Below are positions 6,816 to 12,989 of a DNA stretch of 12,989 bases, one piece after another. The stretch's first letter is position 1, and every line of letters starts with the position of its first letter. The notes below the pieces were generated by a model that had not been told where the DNA came from, ran no database searches, and saw nothing but the letters and a program-made list of their open reading frames with translations. A program made the position numbers and the translations under genes. The DNA is from Actinomycetes bacterium (GTDB lineage: Bacteria > Actinomycetota > Acidimicrobiia > Acidimicrobiales > Microtrichaceae). The stretch is taken from positions 1 to 12,989 of the forward strand of contig JAFAFN010000163.1 in assembly GCA_023423475.1 (NCBI GenBank), in the 5' to 3' direction.

Positions 6816-8357
6816 TTGAGCACCCTGTTGATCGCCGTCGTGGCGCCCCTGGCACTGATCGTGCTGGTCGCGCTGTTCGTCCTGAGCCGCTACAAGGTGG
6901 CCGGCCCTCACGAGGCGTACGTGATCACGGGCCGCAAGGGATCCCCGGTGACCAACCCGGAGACCGGAGAGGTCACCACCGACCTCTCCGGCCAGAAGGT
7001 CGTCATGGGTGCCTCGGTGTTCGTGGTGCCGTTCGTGCAGCGCCTCGCCGTGCTCGACCTGGCATCGCAGCAGATCAACATCCAGGTCGGCTCCGCGGTG
7101 TCGGCCAACGGCATCCGATGCGCGCTCGAGGGCGTCGCGATCGTCAAGGTCGGCGGCACCGAGGACTCGGTGCGTGCGGCCGCCCAGCGCTTCCTCGGCC
7201 AGCAGAACGAGGTCTCCGGCTTCACCACCGAGGTGCTCGCCGGCTCGCTTCGCTCCATCGTCGGTCGCCTGACCGTCGAGGAGATCATCCGTGACCGAGC
7301 GGCCTTCGCCCGAGAGGTCGCCGAAGAGGCCGAGAGCGCACTGACACCGCAGGGTCTGGTGCTCGACAGCTTCCAGCTGCAGGACATCCAGGCCGAGGGC
7401 TCCTACCTGGCGGATCTTGGTCGACCCGAGGCCGCACGGGCCCAGATGGAGGCAAGGGTCGCCGAGGCCGCCGCCAACCGCGAGTCCGAAGAGGCTCGAC
7501 TGCGTGCCGAGGAGGCCGTGGCCGAGGCCCAGCGAACCCTCGCCCTGCGGACCGCCGAGATCAAGGCCGAGACCGACGCCGCCCAGGCCGACGCGGACGC
7601 CTCGGGGCCGAAGGCGCAGGCAGCCCAGGACCGTGACGTGCTCGCCGCGCAGCAGACGGTGGCCGAGGAGCGCGCCCGACTGAAGGAGCTCGAGCTCGAC
7701 ACCGAGATCCGCAAGCCCGCCGACGCGGCCCGCTACGCCACCGAGCAGGAGGCAGAAGCGGCGAAGACGGCGCAGATCCGAGCGGCCGAGGCACGCCAGG
7801 AGGCCACCGTCGCCGCCGCGAAGGCGTCCGCGGAGGAGAGCCGACTCACGGGTGCCGGTGAACGCCAGCAGCGTGAGCAGCTCGCGCTCGCTGCCCAGGC
7901 CGAGGGCGTTGCCGCCGGTGAGGCCGAGAAGGCTCGACGTGCGGCGATCGCCGAGGCGGTCCGACTCGAGGGCGAGGCCGAGGCATCCGCCATCGCCGCC
8001 AGGGGTGACGCCGAGGCCGAGGCCATGGCGAAGAAGGCCGACGCCTACGAGCGCTACGGCTCCGCGGCGCTGACCGACCTGGTGGTGTCGAAGCTGCCCG
8101 AGATCGTCCGTGCCGGTTCCGAGCCGATGTCCGCGATCGACAAGATGACCGTCATCTCGACCGACGGCGCATCGTCGGTCACGAAGTCGGTCACCAACAA
8201 CATCGCCCAGCTCATGGAGATGGCGTCGTCGGTCACCGGCGTCGACATCACCGAGCTGCTCGGCGGGGTGCTCGCCAACGCGACGAGCACGCCCCCTCCG
8301 TTCGAGACGACCGCGGTCGATGCCGACACCTCGAAGGAGTCCACGACGCTGTCGTGA
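6816..8357 (+). CDS. Flotillin family protein (SPFH domain)
   Basis: 513-residue membrane-scaffold protein starting at TTG 6816. Residues about 3-24 form a single N-terminal membrane segment, followed by RYKVAGPHEAYVITGRKG, the usual beginning of the SPFH domain (about 28-190). A long Ala/Glu-rich coiled coil (about 190-420) carries the repeated EA motifs typical of flotillins. The conserved C-terminal region includes DAYERYGSAALTDLVVSKLP, a DKMTVIST strand and a helical tail. Flotillins oligomerise on the inner face of the membrane and organise signalling or secretion complexes. The upstream NfeD-like gene is the usual partner. The C-terminal tail after GGVLANATS is acidic and low in complexity. 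A perfect 15-bp hairpin follows the stop codon. Confidence 0.92.
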   Translation: MSTLLIAVVAPLALIVLVALFVLSRYKVAGPHEAYVITGRKGSPVTNPETGEVTTDLSGQKVVMGASVFVVPFVQRLAVLDLASQQINIQVGSAVSANGIRCALEGVAIVKVGGTEDSVRAAAQRFLGQQNEVSGFTTEVLAGSLRSIVGRLTVEEIIRDRAAFAREVAEEAESALTPQGLVLDSFQLQDIQAEGSYLADLGRPEAARAQMEARVAEAAANRESEEARLRAEEAVAEAQRTLALRTAEIKAETDAAQADADASGPKAQAAQDRDVLAAQQTVAEERARLKELELDTEIRKPADAARYATEQEAEAAKTAQIRAAEARQEATVAAAKASAEESRLTGAGERQQREQLALAAQAEGVAAGEAEKARRAAIAEAVRLEGEAEASAIAARGDAEAEAMAKKADAYERYGSAALTDLVVSKLPEIVRAGSEPMSAIDKMTVISTDGASSVTKSVTNNIAQLMEMASSVTGVDITELLGGVLANATSTPPPFETTAVDADTSKESTTLS

Positions 8358-8376
8358 ACTCGCCCGACGCCGAGAT

Positions 8377-8408
8377 CCGTGACGCCGAGGAGGTCCTCGG
8401 CGTCACGG
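8377..8408 (+). terminator. Strong hairpin after flotillin, likely terminator
   Basis: The arms CCGTGACGCCGAGGA (8377-8391) and TCCTCGGCGTCACGG (8394-8408) are perfectly complementary over 15 bp with a 2-base centre; about 13 pairs with a 6-base loop are realistic. It starts 20 bp after the flotillin stop. No T-run follows, as is common for actinobacterial hairpin terminators. Confidence 0.7.
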
Positions 8409-8445
8409 TCGGCAGCTGCACTCGGCAGCCCGGGTCCCGCCCCAG

Positions 8446-8486
8446 GGTGGGCTGATCCGGAGGGATCAGAGACGGATCAGCCCACC
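8446..8486 (-). terminator. Inverted repeat over the diguanylate cyclase stop, likely bidirectional terminator
   Basis: The arms 8446-8459 (GGTGGGCTGATCCG) and 8473-8486 pair perfectly over 14 bp around a 13-base loop. The right arm includes the stop codon (8477-8479) of the - strand cyclase gene, so for that gene the hairpin starts at its last codons. With the hairpin at 8377-8408 it separates two convergent units. It has no T-run. Confidence 0.6.
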
Positions 8487-9388
8487 TCGAGGCGGTCCCG
8501 ACCGCGCCGCTTGGCGCGGTAGAGCGCATCATCTGCACGCAGGAACACCGATCGCGGGTGCTCATCGCGCTGGCACACGGCGAGTCCCGCCGAGAGCGTC
8601 GTGCCGCTGCCACGCCGTGACCAGGTCCGGACCAGTCGGTCGGCGAGCGCGGTGTGGTCGCCGCCGGCACGCAGCACGACCACGACCTCGTCGCCGCCGT
8701 AGCGGGCGACGACGTCGGCCACCCGGACCTCGTCGAGCAGCATCCGACCGAGGTCCCGCAGCACGCGGTCGCCCTCGGCGTGGCCGCGGGAGTCGTTCAG
8801 GGCCTTCAGGCCGTCGAGGTCGAGCACGATCAGTCCGTCACCGGGACCCAGTCGTGCGATCGCCCGGTCCGCGACGGCACGGTTGCCGAGCCCGGTGAGC
8901 GGGTCGACCCGCGACGATGCGGCGACCGCCTCGTAGTGGTCCGCCATCAGGCCGATGGACCGGATGCGGGCGACCAGCATGTCGACGAGCGTCGGATCGA
9001 AGCGAGGGCGACCGATGCGTCCCGAGATCACGACGTCGAGCTCGTGGTGGGTCGACGCGATGCGGAGCCTGACGTGGCACCGGTCGCCGTCGAGGTGCCA
9101 GCGGACCTCGTCGGCGTGCGGGGTCAGCAGCTCGGCGGGGACGAAGCTCCGCTCGAGGACCTCGTCCTCGCGCAGGACGACGACGTCGGGGGAACCGAGC
9201 ACCCGTCCACACCAGTTCGCGAGCTCGTCGCCGACCACGAAGGGATGCACGTCGAGCGCGACCGGAGGGGCGCCGGCGAGCACGACCAGGCCGTCGAGCA
9301 GCCGACTGTCGACGCTGACGCGCGAGGCGTCATGTGCCTCGTCGTGCCGTCTCGTCGCGAGGCGTGCCCCCGTGAGCGTCGATCCCAT
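8477..9388 (-). CDS. Diguanylate cyclase (GGDEF domain)
   Basis: 303-residue protein predicted to make cyclic di-GMP from two GTP. The GGDEF domain covers about 155-303: DPLTGLGNR (162-170), the metal-binding strand LIVLDLDGLKALND (186-199), GH of RGHAEGD, the active-site loop RYGGDEVVVV (GGDEV at 231-235, a tolerated last-position change), and the inhibitory I-site RVAD (222-225) exactly five residues before GGDEV. The catalytic and product-inhibition residues therefore look intact. Residues 1-150 match no sensor domain I recognise; there is no membrane segment, so it is probably cytosolic. HEPFV-like features are too weak to name a family. The ATG at 9388 has no clear ribosome-binding site and a downstream start is possible. 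It lies 75 bp after the sigma-factor fusion gene in the same orientation and may be cotranscribed. Confidence 0.87.
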   Translation of the reverse strand: MGSTLTGARLATRRHDEAHDASRVSVDSRLLDGLVVLAGAPPVALDVHPFVVGDELANWCGRVLGSPDVVVLREDEVLERSFVPAELLTPHADEVRWHLDGDRCHVRLRIASTHHELDVVISGRIGRPRFDPTLVDMLVARIRSIGLMADHYEAVAASSRVDPLTGLGNRAVADRAIARLGPGDGLIVLDLDGLKALNDSRGHAEGDRVLRDLGRMLLDEVRVADVVARYGGDEVVVVLRAGGDHTALADRLVRTWSRRGSGTTLSAGLAVCQRDEHPRSVFLRADDALYRAKRRGRDRLEVG

Positions 9389-9426
9389 GCAACAAGGACT
9401 CGCACCGACCTGGTCGATGACGCGGC

Positions 9427-9453
9427 CGGACGGAAGTCCGTCGAGAAATCTCG
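9427..9453. other. Two small adjacent inverted repeats in a 75-bp gap
   Basis: The gap between the sigma-fusion stop (9464) and the cyclase start (9388) holds CGGAC-GGAA-GTCCG (9427-9440) and CGAGA-AA-TCTCG (9442-9453). Each has 5-bp perfect arms. They are too short to call terminators; read-through into the cyclase gene remains likely. An RNA-processing or weak attenuation role is possible. Confidence 0.3.
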
Positions 9454-9463
9454 CTGCGCCGAC

Positions 9464-12076
9464 TCAGCCCAATGCGATGGTCGCGCCGAGCAGGCCGACG
9501 ATGCGACGCTCGGCACCGGCGACGGTCGACAGCGCAGGGTCGCGTCGGATCCCGTCCTGCACCCCGACGAGGTCCACGTCGATGCCGAAGGTGTTGGGGT
9601 CCGTGCCGCCGACGCGTCCCCCTCGGACCGACACCGAGCTGTTGGCCAGGTCGCCGGCCGGGTTCGTCGGATCGACCAGTCGCAGCGGCACGCTCCCCGC
9701 GCCGACGACGTCGATGCCGTCGGGGACCAGGTCCGGGTCGCCGTCCCACTGGATCGCGAGCAGCTCGTCCACCCTGCCGGTGCCGCCGGGCAACAGGGGC
9801 AGGACCGTGTCGCCCTGATCGAGACCGACGGCGAGCACCGCAGCGCGCCGGGGCAGCTGGGGGTGTTCGACGACGACGGCGACCGACCATCCGCCCCAGG
9901 CGCCGCGCCGCGGCGTGGTGGCGACGTCGGCGACACCGATCGTGACGGTGCCGTTGGCCGCGGCGGCCACGGTCGTGGTGATGTCGGCGACGGACTGGTA
10001 GGCGCCGTCCTCGCCGTGGAACACGGTGTCGGCCGCGACGACCCTGTGGCCGCCGAGGTCGAGACGGACCGTCGAGGGGTCGCCGCCCGAACCGTCGAGC
10101 AGCTGACCGCCCCAGATCAGTTCGGCGTGCACCACCGTCGCGCCGGCGGGGAGCTCGAGCACCGCCGAGGACGAGCTCCTCGTCGCGGGGTCCCCGTCGG
10201 TGTCGACGAGGGTCATGTCCCAGAGGTCGTTCGAGCGCTTGGTGCCGAGGCCGGCCCTGGCTTCGCCGCAGGCGACCCCGGACACGCAGGTGAGCACCGA
10301 GTTGCCGGTCGCGGCGAGCCCGAGGTGACCGACGCCGGCGAAGCGCGTGGTGAAGTGGCTCTCGCTGGTGGACAGCGGCAGCCGCGCAGCGACCGGCGCG
10401 AACGAGCTGGCGGGATCGGCGAGCAGCAGCTCGAGCTCGGTGCCTGCTGCGGCGACCCGGCCATCCGCCGCCGACGAGGTCGGTGCGGCCGGCCCGCTCT
10501 CGAAGCTGCCGGGGGTCGACGGCCCTGACGCCGCGGCGATGGTGAGGGCGACCGTCGTCGACCCGGATCCTGGATCGAGATCGCAGCCGGTGGCGTCGCA
10601 GCGTCCGGCTTCGCTGCGTGCGGAGCGGACCTCGAAGCCGTCCGGAGCCACCCAGGACAGGTGCAGCAGTCGGCCGGTGGTCTGCAGGTCGGCCGCCTCG
10701 ACCACCACGTGACCGATGCCGCCGGCGCTGAGCGGGCCGACCTGCGAGACGGTCAGCTCGCCCGCCGGCGTGGCCGGGGGAGCGACGGGGACCTGGGCGG
10801 TCGGGGCGACGTCGCGCGGGCGGTCGGGGGCGACGGTGGTGGTCGGCGTGGGGCGCACGGGCGCGGCGGCGTCCTCGGTGGGCGGGGTGGTGGTCGCGGT
10901 GGCGGACTCGACCTCGCTGTCGGGCGCAGCAGGTGCCGACTGCGACGCGGGCTGGGCCTCGACCTTCGACCGCTCGACCGTGGTGGACGTCTCCCTGGGC
11001 GCGGCGGCCTCGTCCGGCGCGGGTGTGGACGGGCCGAGCAGCACCACGGCGGCGACCGCCGCGGCGGTGGCGACCGCGCCGACACCGCCGACGACCGCGG
11101 CCGGCAGGTGGAACGGCAGCGCGAACTTCGGAGCGGACTTGGCGGCGACCGAGGCGGTGACCTTCGCGGCGCCACCCGCAGCCGCGGCGGCAGCGCCGAC
11201 CGGTGCGGCGGCCGAGCCCCACCCGGGCGCGGCGCGCAGCGCGGCGATGGCGGCAACGGGGACGAGCAGGGGAGCGATGCCGTGCACGATCGTCTGATTG
11301 ACGTTGCGCAGCTCCTCGATGAGTGCGGTGCAGTCGTCGCAGTGCTCGACGTGGCGTTCGACCCGCAGGGTGTCGCGCGCCGAGGTCCGCGCCCGGACGT
11401 ACGGGCTGAGCAGCGGACGGATCGGCTCGCAGGCCGCGTCGGGCTGGTGCCCTTCGCCGGTGTGCGCGGTGAGGAAGCCCTGACGGAGGCCCTCGCGTGC
11501 CCGGTAGGAGAGCGCGGCGACGGCGTTCGGCGTCATCCCGAGGATCTGCGCGACCTCGCTGGCGGGTCGGTCCTCGACGTCGACGAGCCAGAGCACGGTC
11601 TGCCACCGCTCCGGCAGCGAGCCGTAGGCGCGACCCGCGGCGGTGCGGTCGAAGGTCTCGACGACGGGGTCGGCGGATGCCTCGAAGTCGACCAGGTGCT
11701 GGTGCTGCGACGAGAGCACGAGGCGCTTCGCCTCGCTGTGGCGCCGGCAGGCGCTCGAGCGGATCGCGGTGTAGAGGTAGCCACGGAAGTTGTCGGTCGG
11801 GCCGCGGCCGTTGTCGATGGCCTTGAACACCCGGGTGAAGGCATCCGACACCACGTCGTCGGCGTCGGATCGGCTGCGCACCAGTTGCCGTGCGACGCGG
11901 GACGCGGCCTCGTGGTGGCGCCGGAAGAGCTCGCCCGTGGCGGAGCGGTCGCCCGCGCGGAGTGCCTCGACCAGCTCGCAGTCGGACAGCTCCGAGGGGT
12001 CCGCGGGCGCGCCGGTGCGATCCCCGTCGTCGGGGGTCGTCGAGGATCCGCCGTCGGTCGGCGTGGTGGCGCTCAT
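9464..12076 (-). CDS. ECF sigma factor fused to zinc-finger, membrane segment and large ectodomain
   Basis: 870-residue protein from ATG 12076; homology starts about residue 28, though the frame stays open to 12364. Sigma region 2 is at about 48-115 (DADDVVSDAFTRVFKAI, 71-87) and region 4 at about 148-200 (SLPERWQTVLWLVDVEDRPASEVAQILG, split by the usual helix-turn-helix). A zinc-finger anti-sigma motif follows, RHVEHCDDC (H242, C246, C249), with C216 as a possible fourth ligand. One membrane helix at about 326-347 (AAVVGGVGAVATAAAVAAVV) has an earlier hydrophobic stretch at 266-281. A Pro/Thr-rich stalk (about 351-438) leads to an ectodomain (about 440-870) with Cys pairs 493/498 and 597/603. 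Sigma domain inside and ectodomain outside makes it a one-chain transmembrane regulator; release probably needs proteolysis or binding-induced change. Large ECF groups with fused anti-sigma parts are known in actinobacteria; I cannot assign a group number. A diguanylate cyclase gene follows. Confidence 0.85.
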   Translation of the reverse strand: MSATTPTDGGSSTTPDDGDRTGAPADPSELSDCELVEALRAGDRSATGELFRRHHEAASRVARQLVRSRSDADDVVSDAFTRVFKAIDNGRGPTDNFRGYLYTAIRSSACRRHSEAKRLVLSSQHQHLVDFEASADPVVETFDRTAAGRAYGSLPERWQTVLWLVDVEDRPASEVAQILGMTPNAVAALSYRAREGLRQGFLTAHTGEGHQPDAACEPIRPLLSPYVRARTSARDTLRVERHVEHCDDCTALIEELRNVNQTIVHGIAPLLVPVAAIAALRAAPGWGSAAAPVGAAAAAAGGAAKVTASVAAKSAPKFALPFHLPAAVVGGVGAVATAAAVAAVVLLGPSTPAPDEAAAPRETSTTVERSKVEAQPASQSAPAAPDSEVESATATTTPPTEDAAAPVRPTPTTTVAPDRPRDVAPTAQVPVAPPATPAGELTVSQVGPLSAGGIGHVVVEAADLQTTGRLLHLSWVAPDGFEVRSARSEAGRCDATGCDLDPGSGSTTVALTIAAASGPSTPGSFESGPAAPTSSAADGRVAAAGTELELLLADPASSFAPVAARLPLSTSESHFTTRFAGVGHLGLAATGNSVLTCVSGVACGEARAGLGTKRSNDLWDMTLVDTDGDPATRSSSSAVLELPAGATVVHAELIWGGQLLDGSGGDPSTVRLDLGGHRVVAADTVFHGEDGAYQSVADITTTVAAAANGTVTIGVADVATTPRRGAWGGWSVAVVVEHPQLPRRAAVLAVGLDQGDTVLPLLPGGTGRVDELLAIQWDGDPDLVPDGIDVVGAGSVPLRLVDPTNPAGDLANSSVSVRGGRVGGTDPNTFGIDVDLVGVQDGIRRDPALSTVAGAERRIVGLLGATIALG

Positions 12077-12137
12077 CGCGGCTGCTCTGCGTAGCTCATC
12101 ACGGTGACGGAGATCCCCCCTCTGGCGGTCGCGGCAC

Positions 12138-12160
12138 GTAGGGACGCACTCGGCCCCTAC
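12138..12160. promoter_or_regulatory. Inverted repeat upstream of the sigma-fusion gene
   Basis: GTAGGG (12138-12143) and CCCTAC (12155-12160) form perfect 6-bp arms separated by 11 bases, with 17 bp between centres. The repeat sits 62-84 bp upstream of the ATG at 12076, within the 291-bp gap 12077-12367. It may be an operator for a dimeric regulator or overlap the promoter. I find no TANNNT -10 element at leaderless spacing here. The rest of the gap holds two more inverted repeats and no convincing gene. Confidence 0.3.
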
Positions 12161-12287
12161 ATCCCAGACCCGACGGCCCCGAGCGGATGACGCAGAACTG
12201 GAAGGAAATTCGTCGACGTCCCGATCAGCGGGTCGGACGTCCTCGGCTCGGCGGGCTCGTGGCCCGGCGACCTTGCTACTGCAGCGA

Positions 12288-12309
12288 CCGCGGGCGAGCA
12301 ATCCCGCGG
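12288..12309 (-). terminator. Hairpin downstream of the thioredoxin-fold gene
   Basis: CCGCGGG (12288-12294) and CCCGCGG (12303-12309) are perfect 7-bp arms around an 8-base loop. It lies about 60 bases after the - strand stop at 12368 and before the sigma-fusion gene, so it could terminate the upstream transcript. There is no T-run. Confidence 0.4.
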
Positions 12310-12352
12310 AGCGCAAATGATGCCCTGGACCCAACCGCGCGGGCGTCGGGGC

Positions 12353-12366
12353 GGGTGGATCCACCC
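12353..12366. other. Perfect 14-bp palindrome next to a stop codon
   Basis: GGGTGGATCCACCC is a perfect palindrome that begins two bases beyond the stop codon (12368-12370) of the - strand thioredoxin-fold gene. It is centred on GGATCC. As RNA it would be a hairpin with almost no loop, so a DNA-level dimer site or an accident of base composition is as likely as a terminator. Confidence 0.35.
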
Positions 12367-12367
12367 A

Positions 12368-12989
12368 TCAGGTGGCCCGGTGCTGGGGCTCGAGGGGGTC
12401 GAGCGCATCGAGACGTTCGAGCAGCTCGGCCGCGAAGGTCGGTGCCGCGACGTCGACCCACACCTGCGCCACCTCGCCGTCGGCGCCGAGCAGCACCGTG
12501 GTCGGCATGCCGTCGCGGTAGGTGACCCCGTACATCTCGGCGATCGCACCGTCGACGTCCGCGAGGATCCTCACGTTGCCGGGCACCGAGCCGTCGGCGT
12601 CCATCGCGGTGGCGGCGTCGATCCGCGCGACCGCCAGCAGCTGGATGCGGTCCCGGCCGAAGTCCACGAGGTGCCGGCCCATGCCCGCCAGCGTCGCGGT
12701 CGTGTCGGCGTCGAACACCGGTGCCACGAAGACCAGCGCCACCGGGATGCGTCCCACGATGCGGTCCAGGTCGACGACGCCGCCGGTGCTCGCCTCGACC
12801 TCGCCGGGAGAGTGATCGACGCCGAGCGTGTGGCCGTTGGTGATCTCACCTCGCCATGCGCCCGTCGGCGCACCCTGGTCCTCGATGAACTCCTTGAACC
12901 GCTCCAGGTCGCCGCGGGCACGATTGGCGATGGCCCCGGTCACGTCCGCGATCGACTCGAGCGCTCCGTCGGGCTCGATGTCGAGTCGG
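12368..12989 (-). CDS. Thioredoxin-fold (AhpC/TSA-like) protein without cysteines, 5'-truncated
   Basis: The frame continues without a stop to the window edge, so the GTG at 12943 is probably internal; about 206 residues are visible. The core resembles a thioredoxin/peroxiredoxin fold: hydrophobic strand IPVALVFVAPVFDADTT where redox families carry their cysteine motif, a second strand RIQLLAVARID, the segment NVRILADVDGAIAEMYGV, and the cis-proline hairpin DGMPTTVLLGADGEVAQVWV typical of TlpA/AhpC-like proteins. No cysteine occurs in the visible part, so a thiol peroxidase or disulphide role is unlikely; a structural, binding or chaperone-like role is possible. The first 60 visible residues match nothing I recognise. 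No signal peptide can be judged because the N-terminus is missing. Confidence 0.65.
   Translation of the reverse strand, partial: RLDIEPDGALESIADVTGAIANRARGDLERFKEFIEDQGAPTGAWRGEITNGHTLGVDHSPGEVEASTGGVVDLDRIVGRIPVALVFVAPVFDADTTATLAGMGRHLVDFGRDRIQLLAVARIDAATAMDADGSVPGNVRILADVDGAIAEMYGVTYRDGMPTTVLLGADGEVAQVWVDVAAPTFAAELLERLDALDPLEPQHRAT

Noticed and set aside
8654..10528. 624-residue open frame on the + strand
   Set aside because: Antisense to the cyclase and sigma-fusion genes, whose homology is clear. The translation is low in complexity and rich in Asp, Gly and Arg.
9330..11606. 758-residue arginine-rich open frame on the - strand
   Set aside because: It lies inside the sigma-fusion and cyclase genes in another frame and is a run of Arg, Gly and Pro, as expected for a GC-rich shadow frame. 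No domain is visible.
12187..12525. 112-residue + strand frame starting in the intergenic gap
   Set aside because: Its start lies in less GC-rich DNA, but most of it runs antisense to the thioredoxin-fold gene and the translation is Arg/Pro-rich with no domain.

Overview
The window is very GC-rich, with G or C at most third codon positions. Its genes have recognisable actinobacterial relatives: an APH/DUF6285 phosphotransferase, a secreted MltB-like transglycosylase with a coiled coil, and an ECF sigma factor fused to a zinc-finger anti-sigma-like segment. It is most likely a chromosomal segment of an actinomycete. A member of the Acidimicrobiia would fit, but that is an inference from gene style and no phylogenetic marker is present. 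I saw no tRNA, rRNA, CRISPR array, transposase or phage gene.

Layout. The left half (1-5311) is all on the + strand: the 3' part of a GDP-L-fucose synthase gene, an APH-type phosphotransferase fused to a DUF6285 domain, an exported coiled-coil lytic transglycosylase, a small flavodoxin-fold protein two bases behind it, and an alpha/beta hydrolase. A second APH-type phosphotransferase (5262-6143, - strand) converges on the hydrolase gene and overlaps its end by 50 bp. Divergent from that is a + strand pair, an NfeD-like membrane protein and a flotillin (6259-8357). Two strong inverted repeats follow. The right part (8477-12989) is on the - strand: a cysteine-free thioredoxin-fold protein (its 5' end lies outside the window), a very large one-piece ECF sigma factor with zinc finger, membrane segment and ectodomain, and a GGDEF diguanylate cyclase.

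Themes. Many products act at the cell envelope: fucose precursor for surface polysaccharide, peptidoglycan cleavage, flotillin membrane domains, and a membrane-tethered sigma factor. Next to the sigma factor is a c-di-GMP synthase in the same orientation, which suggests, but does not prove, a surface-sensing output.

The most notable observations are (1) the 870-residue sigma/zinc-finger/transmembrane/ectodomain fusion, which looks like a transmembrane transcription factor in one chain; (2) five tandem 11-bp units upstream of the transglycosylase that match the direct-repeat architecture of PhoP/RegX3-type operators; and (3) a recurring TANNNT motif 6-8 bases upstream of three ATG codons, the signature of leaderless transcripts.
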